The position numbers and the translations under genes are program-made. The notes beneath the pieces were generated by a model. The model was not told the DNA's origin. It ran no database searches and saw only the letters and a program-made list of their open reading frames with translations. From positions 1,922,001 to 1,986,000 of the forward strand of contig NZ_CP021109.1 in the NCBI RefSeq assembly GCF_002119725.1: a stretch of 64,000 nt of DNA, written 5' to 3'. Origin of the DNA: Bordetella genomosp. 9 (GTDB taxonomy: Bacteria; Pseudomonadota; Gammaproteobacteria; Burkholderiales; Burkholderiaceae_B). Positions 9,079-17,092 of the stretch are shown one piece after another (position 1 is the first letter of the stretch; each line of letters begins with the position of its first letter).

Positions 9079-10386
9079 ATGGAAACCGTGATCACCCCCG
9101 ATGCTGCGCCGTCATCGGCCAGCGCCGAAGACCGGCTGTACCGGAAAGTGACGCTGCGCCTGGTGCCGTTTCTGGTGCTTTGTTATGTCGTGGCCTATCT
9201 GGACCGCGTCAACGTCGGCTTCGCCAAGCTGCAGATGCTGCAGGACCTGAAGTTCAGCGACACAGTCTATGGGCTGGGCGCCGGGATTTTCTTCCTGGGC
9301 TATTTCCTTTTCGAAGTGCCCAGCAACATCATCCTGCACCGGGTGGGTGCGCGCCGCTGGATCGCCCGCATCATGATTACGTGGGGCGTGATTTCGGCGG
9401 CCATGATTTTCGTGACGACGCCCGGCATGTTCTACCTGCTGCGGTTTCTGCTGGGCCTGGCGGAAGCGGGCTTTTTTCCGGGCATCATCCTGTATCTGAC
9501 GTATTGGTTTCCGCACGCGCGCCGCGGCCGTATCACGACCTTCTTCATGACGGCCGTGCCATTGTCCGGCCTGATCGGCGGGCCGGTATCCGGTTGGATC
9601 ATGCACACTTTCCATGGCGACCACGGGATGGCCGGCTGGCAGTGGCTGTTCATCCTGGAAGGCATCCCGTCCGTGATCATCGGGCTGATCGTGCTGTTCT
9701 GGCTGGATGACCGCATTTCGCAAGCCAAATGGCTGACCGAAAACGAGCGCGCCATCCTCTCGCGCAATATCGAAGCTGAGGAAAAGGTGAAAGAAGACCC
9801 GCCCCTGCGCGCCGCCATGACCAAGCCGCGCGTCTGGGCCATGGCAAGCATCTATTTTTCGTTCGTGATGGGTCTGTATGGCGTCGGTTTCTGGATGCCG
9901 ACCCTGATCCGCAATACCGGCGTGCAGGACCCGCTGTCTATCGGGTTGCTGACGGCCATACCAAACCTGTTCGCGGTGATCGGCATGATTCTGATCGCGC
10001 GTAGCTCCGACCGTCAGCATGAGCGCCGCTGGCACCTGGCGATTCCTTCGCTGATCGGCGCAGCGGGGCTGGTGGTGTCGGCCATGTGGAGCGGCAATAC
10101 CTGGATCGCCATCCTGGCGCTCACCGTCGCGAACGTGGGGATCTGCACGGTGCTGCCTTTGTTCTGGAGTCTGCCCACGGCTGTTCTCGGAGGCACGGCG
10201 GCGGCGGCTGGCATCGCGCTGATCAATTCGGTCAGCAACCTTGCCGGATTCATCAGCCCCTATTTGGTCGGCTGGCTAAAGGATACGACGGGGTCGACGA
10301 ACAGCGGCATTTACGTCCTGGCAGCCTGCCTGTGCGTGGGGGCGCTAGTTGCGTTGGCGCAGCCAGCGAAATTGGTGAACCGCTAG
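9079..10386 (+). CDS. MFS transporter, anion:cation symporter family
   Basis: A 435-residue, 12-helix major facilitator. The N-terminal YLDRVNVGFAKLQM and the loop YWFPHARRGR are typical of the ACS (phthalate/tartrate/galactonate permease) family that imports organic acids with protons. A central hydrophilic loop (about 205-235) separates the two six-helix halves. The substrate cannot be deduced and no catabolic genes adjoin it. A strong GGAGGAG ribosome site precedes the ATG. A long GC-rich inverted repeat follows the stop. Confidence 0.88.
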   Translation: METVITPDAAPSSASAEDRLYRKVTLRLVPFLVLCYVVAYLDRVNVGFAKLQMLQDLKFSDTVYGLGAGIFFLGYFLFEVPSNIILHRVGARRWIARIMITWGVISAAMIFVTTPGMFYLLRFLLGLAEAGFFPGIILYLTYWFPHARRGRITTFFMTAVPLSGLIGGPVSGWIMHTFHGDHGMAGWQWLFILEGIPSVIIGLIVLFWLDDRISQAKWLTENERAILSRNIEAEEKVKEDPPLRAAMTKPRVWAMASIYFSFVMGLYGVGFWMPTLIRNTGVQDPLSIGLLTAIPNLFAVIGMILIARSSDRQHERRWHLAIPSLIGAAGLVVSAMWSGNTWIAILALTVANVGICTVLPLFWSLPTAVLGGTAAAAGIALINSVSNLAGFISPYLVGWLKDTTGSTNSGIYVLAACLCVGALVALAQPAKLVNR

Positions 10387-10392
10387 TGTGTC

Positions 10393-10429
10393 GCCGACAC
10401 GGCGCCTGCAGGCGAGGCGTCGTGTCGGC
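10393..10429 (+). terminator. GC-rich stem-loop after MFS gene
   Basis: The arms GCCGACACGGCG and CGTCGTGTCGGC face each other around TGCAGG just after the transporter stop. There is no T-run, so it may be a Rho-dependent or mRNA-protecting hairpin rather than a true intrinsic terminator. The rest of the gap to recJ (to 10660) shows nothing I can name. Confidence 0.45.
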
Positions 10430-10660
10430 GGCCCTGGACGTCAGCCGTCGAGCGCATCCTCCTCAGGCGAAGGAGATGCCATGGTCGCGGCCGGCGTGCG
10501 AGGCACGCTCGTTCCTAGGACCGGGCTGGGAGTTTCCCCGTGCGAGCCTTACGATCGTCCAAGCCAGGTCTTCCGGGACCGTCAGCAAAAGCCGATCGTC
10601 TTTTCAAGTCCGTCGGCCGCGCCAGTCATCGATGGACCGGCGCGACAGGGATACTCCGGT

Positions 10661-12361
10661 CTAGCCGGCGTGCTCCACCACCAGCTGGACCGACACGCGG
10701 CCGTTCCAAACGTTCTGTTCCAGGCGGTATGCCACATCGACCGTGTCCGGCAGCAGCCGCGTCTGGCCGAACCAGATGGCATCGAAGCGCTGCGCGCCGC
10801 GCTCCAGCGTGAGCTTCAAATGCTTATCGCCGAGAAGGCGCTGCGCCCTTACCTGGAAGGTATCCAAAAACAGCGGCGCGGCAAAACCGGAACCCCATAC
10901 CTGTTGCTGCAGCAGTCCAGCCACTTCGGCATTCGCGTAGCCGGTTTCGAGCGGACCGTCGGTTTCCAGCAGGGGCTCGAAATCGTCGCGTCCGGTCAAT
11001 TCCCGCACGGCGGCGTCGAAGGCCGGCGCGAAGCGCGGAAAGTCGGCCCGGCCCACGGTAACGCCGGCCGCCATGGCGTGGCCGCCGAACTTGCGGATCA
11101 GCGCCGGATCGCGCTTGGAGACGAGGTCCAGCGCATCGCGCAGGTGCACGTCCGGAATCGAACGGCCTGAGCCGCGCAATTCGTCCTCGCCGGCGGGCGC
11201 GAACGCGAGCGCGGGGCGCCAGAACTGGTCTTTCAACCGGGAGGCCACCAACCCGACCACGCCTTGGTGCCAGCTATCGTCGTAGACGCAAACCGTCGCG
11301 CCCGTCGCCATCGCGGGATCGCCAGCCGCCGCCATCGCTTGTTCGCGCATGGCTGCCTCGATGGTCCGGCGTTCGCGGTTGATCGTATCGAGCTCGCGTG
11401 CAATCTCCAGTGCCTGTCCTTCATCGTCCGTCGTCAGGCAGGCGATCCCCAGACTCATGTCCGACAGACGTCCTGCCGCGTTGATGCGCGGGCCCAGGGC
11501 AAAGCCCAGATCGAAGGCGCTGGCCGTCCTCGGTTCTCGGCCCGCCACGGCGAACAGGGCGCGCAAGCCGGGCTGCATGCGTCCGGAACGGATGCGCTGC
11601 AGGCCCTGCGTGACGAGCAACCGATTGTTTGCGTCCAGCTTGACGACGTCGGCCACGGTGCCCAGCGCGACCAGGTCGGACAGCGCGTCCAGCCGCGGCC
11701 CGCCGTCGGATGCATATATGCCGCGCCGGCGCAGTTCGGCCCGCAGCGCCAGCATCAGGTAGAACACGACGCCGACGCCGGCCAGGTTCTTCGACGGGAA
11801 TCCGCAACCCGGCTGGTTGGGGTTGACGATAGCCAGGGCGTCGGGCAGGCGGTCTCCCGGCAGGTGGTGATCCGTGATGACCACGCCGATGCCCTGCGCA
11901 TTGGCGCTGGCCACGCCTTCCACGCTGGCAATGCCGTTGTCCACCGTGACGATGAGATCGGGCTTGCCCGCCGGATGGCGGCAAGCCAGTTCCACAACGG
12001 CGGGGGACAGGCCATAGCCGGTCTCGAAGCGGTTGGGGACCAGGAAGTCAACGATGGCTCCCATGGCGCGCAACGCGCGCAAGGCGACAGCGCATGCCGT
12101 TGCGCCGTCGCAGTCGTAGTCCGCCACGATCAGCATGCGGCGGCCTTGGGCGATGGCGTCGGCGAGGATGGCGGCGGCATGGTCCGCCCGCGTCAGGCCG
12201 GCAGGCGGCAGCATGGCCGCCCAACCGAGGCGGGTATCTTGGGGATGTACGACGCCGCGGGCGGCCCACAGGCGCGCCAGCAGCGGATGGATGCCGGCGG
12301 CTTCCAGCGCCCTGCAGACGCCGGGATCGCCACGGCGAATGGTCAGGCGCGGGGCGACCAC
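10661..12361 (-). CDS. recJ: Single-stranded-DNA-specific exonuclease RecJ
   Basis: A 566-residue 5'-3' ssDNA exonuclease used in recombination and mismatch repair. The DHH phosphoesterase motifs are IVADYDCDGATA (about 98), TVDNG (about 147), VITDHHLPGD (about 166) and the DHHA1 glycine motif KFGGHAMAAGV (about 450). The C-terminal OB-like domain is present. Its start overlaps the end of the upstream rpfE-like gene by 19 bp, so the two are translated from one mRNA. The pairing rpfE-recJ is known from Xanthomonas and many betaproteobacteria. Confidence 0.96.
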   Translation of the reverse strand: MVAPRLTIRRGDPGVCRALEAAGIHPLLARLWAARGVVHPQDTRLGWAAMLPPAGLTRADHAAAILADAIAQGRRMLIVADYDCDGATACAVALRALRAMGAIVDFLVPNRFETGYGLSPAVVELACRHPAGKPDLIVTVDNGIASVEGVASANAQGIGVVITDHHLPGDRLPDALAIVNPNQPGCGFPSKNLAGVGVVFYLMLALRAELRRRGIYASDGGPRLDALSDLVALGTVADVVKLDANNRLLVTQGLQRIRSGRMQPGLRALFAVAGREPRTASAFDLGFALGPRINAAGRLSDMSLGIACLTTDDEGQALEIARELDTINRERRTIEAAMREQAMAAAGDPAMATGATVCVYDDSWHQGVVGLVASRLKDQFWRPALAFAPAGEDELRGSGRSIPDVHLRDALDLVSKRDPALIRKFGGHAMAAGVTVGRADFPRFAPAFDAAVRELTGRDDFEPLLETDGPLETGYANAEVAGLLQQQVWGSGFAAPLFLDTFQVRAQRLLGDKHLKLTLERGAQRFDAIWFGQTRLLPDTVDVAYRLEQNVWNGRVSVQLVVEHAG

Positions 12362-13296
12362 CAGGACCTCCAGTTTTGTTCACGTATGGGCAGCCAGCGC
12401 AGCAGCGCGCTGCGCGGCTGGGGCGACAGAGTAGCGCGCCGGTCGCGGCCGAGCGCGACCAGGGACAGCTGGCGTCTGGGCCGGCCTTGCGCATCCGCAT
12501 GCGGCTTGAGCACTTCCGCGTCGACCCGGGCGATCGCTTCCAGCCAGGCGCCCCAGTCCTCCGCCTGGAAAGGCGCCTGCAGGTCGGCGACGACTTGCGG
12601 CTGGGGTACAGCGGCTGCGGGACGCGTCCAGCTCTCGGCCCCGCCATAGAGCCAGACGCCGTTCACCGGCAACTGATTCCGGGCCACGCGGGCCTCGTTT
12701 ACCGGGTGTTCATGCCACACCATCTGAATCTCGTTGACCAGGCGCCGCCACGGCCGGGCGGCGGCGTCCTGCGTCCACCAGGCGTCCAGCGCGTGGCCGG
12801 CCACTGCGCCGGGGCTGGCCGTCGGCAGGTTCAGCGTGGCCGGCAACCGTACGCGCCACCGGAAGGGCGCGATGGCTTCCGCCGAGAACGGAGTATCGGC
12901 GAACAGGGGCTGGGCGGCATCGAAAAGCGACGCGCCTTCGGCGTCGGTCAGGGCCAGGGCGTCGGCCGGCACCAGGCTGGCGCGGTCGGTGCCCAGCGCG
13001 ATATGCGTCAGGTCGGCCACCCAGACTTTTTCTCCGCGGGCCGCCGTTGCGCCGGCCCGCAGGGGGCCGAGGCCAGCGCCCATGGGCTGGCCGGGCGCGG
13101 GCCGGAAACCGGCTTGTTCCAACTGCCAGGCCTCGAATGGCGTGCAGCCGTGTTCGTAGGGGTCGAATGGGATCTGCCGTCCGGGGCTTTGGCGCATCCA
13201 GGCGTACAGCGTGGGAGCGGCCGCGGGCAGCCGCTTGGCCAATTCCTCGGCGATGGGCGCGCTGGGCGGCAGCGCGCCGGGTAGGACGATTTGCAT
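12343..13296 (-). CDS. RpfE-like / phosphoglycerate mutase-related protein
   Basis: A 317-residue protein resembling the RpfE group encoded next to recJ in Xanthomonas and betaproteobacteria, annotated as distantly related to cofactor-independent phosphoglycerate mutase. Recognisable stretches are DPYEHGCTPFEAWQLEQAGF near the N-terminus, VADLTHIALGTDR near residue 95, and the late NEIQMVWHEHPVNEAR. I see no complete metal-binding set of the alkaline-phosphatase superfamily. Function is unproven. The assignment rests on context and overall appearance. Confidence 0.65.
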   Translation of the reverse strand: MQIVLPGALPPSAPIAEELAKRLPAAAPTLYAWMRQSPGRQIPFDPYEHGCTPFEAWQLEQAGFRPAPGQPMGAGLGPLRAGATAARGEKVWVADLTHIALGTDRASLVPADALALTDAEGASLFDAAQPLFADTPFSAEAIAPFRWRVRLPATLNLPTASPGAVAGHALDAWWTQDAAARPWRRLVNEIQMVWHEHPVNEARVARNQLPVNGVWLYGGAESWTRPAAAVPQPQVVADLQAPFQAEDWGAWLEAIARVDAEVLKPHADAQGRPRRQLSLVALGRDRRATLSPQPRSALLRWLPIREQNWRSWWSPRA

Positions 13297-13369
13297 GGCC
13301 GGGATTGTAGTGCGGTGCGGCCGTGGCGGCGGCGCTCGGATCGCCGTCCGTTAATGCCATAATGCGCGG

Positions 13370-14650
13370 GTGCTGAAAATACCCTACGAATTCTGGATAG
13401 GCGCCCGCTACGCGGGCATGGCTCGTATCCGCCAGCGTCGCGGCCGCCGCGACCGGTTCATTTCCTTCATCGCGGCCAGTTCGATGGCGGGCATCGCGCT
13501 GGGTGTGGCCGCGCTCATCATAGTCCTGTCGGTGATGAACGGCTTCCAGAAGGACGTGCGCGACCGCATGTTATCGGTGCTGCCTCACATCGAGCTCTAT
13601 GTGCCCGGCGGCAGCCCGGAAGCCATTCTGACGCAATGGCAGGCGCTGGCCCAGGCCGCGGAACGGAACAAGGAAGTCCGGGCCGCCGCGCCCTTCGTCG
13701 CGGCACAAGGCATGATCGTGCGAGGCGAGGCCCTGCGCGGCGTGCAGGTGCGCGGCATCGATCCGCAGGTGGAAGGCAAGGTTTCGGATATTCCCAAGCA
13801 GATGGTCGCCGGCAACCTGGATGACCTGAAGCCCGGGTCCTTCGGCATCGTGCTGGGACGCGATCTGGCCAGCGACATGGGCCTGTCGGTGGGAGACACC
13901 GTGCTGTTGCTGGCGCCCCAGGCGTCCATCAGTCCGGCCGGTTTCGCCCCGCGTATGCGTCAGTTCACCGTGGCGGGCATTTTCTCGTCGGGCCATTACG
14001 AATACGATTCTTCGCTGGCTTTTGTCGACGACCAGGACGCCGCCAAGGTGTTCCGCGATAGCGGCACCGCCGGTGTCCGGCTGCGCATCGCCGACATGCA
14101 ACAGGCGCCGCAAGTCGCGGCGGAACTGTCGCGCCAACTGCCGCCGTATGTGTCGGCCAGCGACTGGACGCGCAACAACCGCACGTGGTTCGCGGCCGTG
14201 CAGACGGAAAAGCGGATGATGTTCCTGATCCTGGCGTTGATCGTGGCCGTGGCCGCGTTCAACCTGCTGTCCTCGCTGGTGATGGCGGTGAAGGACAAGC
14301 AATCCGATATCGCCATTCTTCGCACCCTTGGCGCCAACCCGTCGGAGGTCGCGCGGATTTTCCTGGTGCAGGGCGCGCTGATCGGCGTCGTCGGCACACT
14401 GCTCGGCGTACTGGGCGGCATGCTGATCGCGTACAACATCGACGTCATCGTGCCTTTCATCGAACGCCTGCTCGGCATACATTTCCTGCCCCGGCAGATC
14501 TACTTCATCAGCGAGCTGCCCTCGGATCCGGAGATGCGCGACATCGTCACCATTGCCATTACGTCGCTGGTTCTTTCGCTGCTGGCGACCATCTATCCCA
14601 GCTGGCGCGCGTCGCGCCTGCAGCCGGCCCAGGTGTTGCGCCATGACTGA
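13370..14650 (+). CDS. lolC: Lipoprotein-releasing ABC transporter permease LolC/LolE
   Basis: A 426-residue inner-membrane protein of the system that extracts outer-membrane lipoproteins. It has one N-terminal helix (about 35-55), a large periplasmic domain, then three C-terminal helices in FtsX topology. The start YEFWIGARYAG and the end ATIYPSWRASRLQPAQVLRHD are family hallmarks. The start is GTG. Only one permease gene is present next to lolD, so it may be the sole LolF-type subunit working as a homodimer. It overlaps lolD by 8 bp. Confidence 0.93.
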   Translation: MLKIPYEFWIGARYAGMARIRQRRGRRDRFISFIAASSMAGIALGVAALIIVLSVMNGFQKDVRDRMLSVLPHIELYVPGGSPEAILTQWQALAQAAERNKEVRAAAPFVAAQGMIVRGEALRGVQVRGIDPQVEGKVSDIPKQMVAGNLDDLKPGSFGIVLGRDLASDMGLSVGDTVLLLAPQASISPAGFAPRMRQFTVAGIFSSGHYEYDSSLAFVDDQDAAKVFRDSGTAGVRLRIADMQQAPQVAAELSRQLPPYVSASDWTRNNRTWFAAVQTEKRMMFLILALIVAVAAFNLLSSLVMAVKDKQSDIAILRTLGANPSEVARIFLVQGALIGVVGTLLGVLGGMLIAYNIDVIVPFIERLLGIHFLPRQIYFISELPSDPEMRDIVTIAITSLVLSLLATIYPSWRASRLQPAQVLRHD

Positions 14651-15317
14651 GTACGCGCTGCATGCGGAGAACCTGACCAAGGTCTATGACGAAGGTCCTG
14701 CTCGCATCGAGGTGCTGCGGGACGTCAGCGTGTCGATCCACCGCGGCGAGATGCTGGCCATCGTGGGCGCATCGGGGTCCGGCAAGAGCACCCTGCTTCA
14801 TATCCTGGGGCTGCTCGACGTGCCGACGCGCGGCACGGTCACTGTGGATGGCGTGGCGGCCGCGGGCCTGACGGAGTCCGCGAAAAGCGAGCTGCGCAAT
14901 CGCAGCCTGGGGTTCGTCTACCAGTTCCACCATCTGCTCGCCGAGTTTTCGGCGCTGGACAACGTCGCGATGCCGCTGATCGTGCGGCGGATGCCGCGCG
15001 ACGCGGCGCGCGAGCAGGCGCGGGTGGTGCTGCAGCAGGTTGGATTGGCCGCCCGCGAACACCACTTTCCAGGCCAGTTGTCCGGCGGCGAACGGCAGCG
15101 CGTCGCGCTGGCGCGCGCGCTGGTGACGCGGCCGGTCTGCGTGCTGGCCGACGAACCGACCGGCAACCTGGACCGCAATACCGCGCACAGCATGTTCGAG
15201 TTGCTCACGCGCGTGAACAAGGAATCGGGTACGGCCTTTGCTATCGTCACCCACGATCGTGAACTGGCCAGCCGCGCCGATCGGCAACTCGCAATGGAGC
15301 AGGGCCGGTTGGTGTAG
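14643..15317 (+). CDS. lolD: Lipoprotein-releasing ABC transporter ATPase LolD
   Basis: A 224-residue ATPase energising LolC. Walker A is GASGSGKST (about 41-49), the signature is LSGGERQRVALARAL (about 144), and Walker B is VLADEPTGNLD (about 166). The ATG inside the end of lolC is chosen because MTEYALHAENLTKVY is the normal family start. Co-translation with lolC is likely. Confidence 0.95.
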   Translation: MTEYALHAENLTKVYDEGPARIEVLRDVSVSIHRGEMLAIVGASGSGKSTLLHILGLLDVPTRGTVTVDGVAAAGLTESAKSELRNRSLGFVYQFHHLLAEFSALDNVAMPLIVRRMPRDAAREQARVVLQQVGLAAREHHFPGQLSGGERQRVALARALVTRPVCVLADEPTGNLDRNTAHSMFELLTRVNKESGTAFAIVTHDRELASRADRQLAMEQGRLV

Positions 15318-15336
15318 CGGCGCCTCTGGAGCGCTC

Positions 15337-16143
15337 ATGCTGATCGACACCCACTGCCACCTCGACGCCCAGGAATTCGACACCGACCGCAGCCATGTGG
15401 TGGCGCAGTCTGCCGCGGCCGGGGTGCGCGCGGTGGTGATTCCGGCAGTGGGGCGCGGCAACTTCCAGACCGTGCGCGATCTGGCGCACGCGATGCCGGG
15501 CGGCGCCTATGCGCTCGGCATTCACCCCCTGTTCGTCGGCGCGGCGTGGGATGACGACCTTGCCGCGCTGCGCGCCGCCGTGGAGGCGGCGATGGACGAC
15601 CCGCGCTTCGTGGCGATTGGCGAAATCGGGCTGGACTTCTTCGTCAAGGAAATCGCCAGCGGCGCCGCGCGGGAAAAGCAGGAGCGGTACTACGCCGCCC
15701 AGCTCGATCTTGCGGCGGAATTCGGTTTGCCGGTGCTGCTGCACGTGCGCCGTTCGCAGGACATCATCCTCAAGCACCTGCGTCGTCATCATGGCCTGCA
15801 CGGGATCGCACATGCCTTCAACGGCAGCGAACAACAGGCGCGCGCTTTCATCGACCTGGGTTTTGCGCTGGGCATCGGCGGCGCGATGACATATCCCCGC
15901 GCCTTGCAGATACGGCGGCACGCGCAGCAGTGGGGGCTGGAGCACCTGGTTCTGGAGACCGACTCCCCTGACATCCCTCCGGCGTGGCTGCATCCGCCGG
16001 ATCGACGCAATACGCCCGCTCAGGTGGCCGGCGTGGCGCAAGCGTTGGCGGAGTTGCGCGGCGTGGATGTCATGGCCGTGGCTGCGGGGACGGCGGCGAC
16101 TGCTTTGCGGGTGTTGCCGCGGCTCGTGCCCGTGGTGCATTGA
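15337..16143 (+). CDS. tatD: TatD family metal-dependent hydrolase
   Basis: A 268-residue TIM-barrel hydrolase. The metal ligands are seen in DTHCHLD (about 4-10), GEIGLDFF (about 96-103), the histidine in LLHVRRS, HAFNGS, and the late aspartate in ETDSPDIPP. Relatives are Mg-dependent 3'-5' DNases such as TatD and YjjV. The start is set at MLIDTHCH; the preceding sequence belongs to the end of lolD. It follows lolD by 19 bp. Which paralogue it is cannot be decided from sequence alone. Confidence 0.88.
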   Translation: MLIDTHCHLDAQEFDTDRSHVVAQSAAAGVRAVVIPAVGRGNFQTVRDLAHAMPGGAYALGIHPLFVGAAWDDDLAALRAAVEAAMDDPRFVAIGEIGLDFFVKEIASGAAREKQERYYAAQLDLAAEFGLPVLLHVRRSQDIILKHLRRHHGLHGIAHAFNGSEQQARAFIDLGFALGIGGAMTYPRALQIRRHAQQWGLEHLVLETDSPDIPPAWLHPPDRRNTPAQVAGVAQALAELRGVDVMAVAAGTAATALRVLPRLVPVVH

Positions 16144-16184
16144 ACGCACGGACTCCACTCTGTGAACGCACGGACTTTACTCTG
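16141..16184. repeat. Tandem 22-bp duplication at the tatD stop
   Basis: Two head-to-tail copies of TGAACGCACGGACT + CCACTCTG or TTACTCTG begin at 16141 and 16163. They differ at two bases. The first TGA is the tatD stop codon, so the duplication adds a second stop-bearing copy downstream. The remaining 200 bp up to the next gene is moderately AT-rich and probably holds its promoter. Confidence 0.8.
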
Positions 16185-16385
16185 TGGAGAAGTCTTTTCC
16201 TGGCGTAATTGCTCCTGTGTATCTTGGATTGGTGCCTGGATTGGAAAAATGAATTCCGGGAATCCGGGTTTTTCCCTATGTTCTGTCGGCGCAGAATACA
16301 AGCCATGGGGACAGCAACGGATGCCCCGGGATCTTTCCCCTGATCGGTATCCGGCCCTTCAAACATCCAGGACAGGAGTACTGCC

Positions 16386-16724
16386 ATGCAAGCCAAGACC
16401 ATCGCCACCGCATTGATTCTTTCCTTTGCCGCCATCGGCGCCGCGCAAGCCGGCACGCCGCGCGGAGATACGGACAACGAGCCCTTCCAAGGCGTCTACG
16501 GGCAGAACGAAAGCAGCGCCAGCCGCGACCAAGTGCTGGCCGATCTGCAACAGGCCCGCGCCGCTGGCCTGACCGGCAACGGCGACATCGACAACGCGCC
16601 TTTCGCCGCCGCAGCCGACAGCGGCGTGACGCGCGCGCAGGTTGCCGCCGAAGCGTCGCAAGCCAACAGTTCCACGGATATCGCCTTTGGCGATATCGAC
16701 AACCAGCCGTTCCAGGGCGTGTGA
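16386..16724 (+). CDS. DUF4148 secreted small protein
   Basis: A 112-residue exported protein. Residues 1-22 form a signal peptide (MQAKTIATALILSF..AAQA). The mature part repeats a GD-x-DN-x-PF motif three times: GDTDNEPFQGV, GDIDNAPF and GDIDNQPFQGV. This is the DUF4148 family, abundant in Bordetella and Burkholderia as periplasmic or surface-exposed proteins of unknown role. An AGGACAGGAG ribosome site precedes the ATG. It stands alone, with a terminator about 190 bp downstream. Confidence 0.85.
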   Translation: MQAKTIATALILSFAAIGAAQAGTPRGDTDNEPFQGVYGQNESSASRDQVLADLQQARAAGLTGNGDIDNAPFAAAADSGVTRAQVAAEASQANSSTDIAFGDIDNQPFQGV

Positions 16725-16917
16725 TCGCGCCCGGTCGGGGACCGGCGCGCCTGTGTGGTTCGACGCGACGCTCTCGTGACCGATCGGTTTGTCTTTCAGG
16801 CCCCGCCCATCGTCGCAGCGTGCGGGGTCAGGAAGTCCTGGCCATGCGGATTTGCCCTCCGCATGGTTCCCCGGTGAGAGGCGGGGATGCTGTGGAAGTC
16901 CTCTCGATGCAGTACCC

Positions 16918-16945
16918 GGCCCCGCGCAAGCGGGGCCATTTTTTT
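16918..16945 (+). terminator. Intrinsic terminator after a structured leader or 3' region
   Basis: GGCCCCGC and GCGGGGCC pair around a GCAA loop and are followed by ATTTTTTT, a textbook Rho-independent terminator. The preceding 190 bp contains further perfect hairpins, for example CCATGCGGA with TCCGCATGG, and GCCCCGCCC with GCGGGG. It ends either the DUF4148 transcript or a small RNA of its own. Confidence 0.85.
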
Positions 16946-17092
16946 GTATTGCGCTTCTTTCCGTTCCGTATTGCGCATCTTGCTGTATGGCGCTTCTTCC
17001 TTACGGCGCCTGCGTGACCATTCGAGCCCGCACGCCCGCCGCTGTCCCGTTCGGACCGTTAGCATGCCGGGACATTGCTCGGAGAGATCGGA

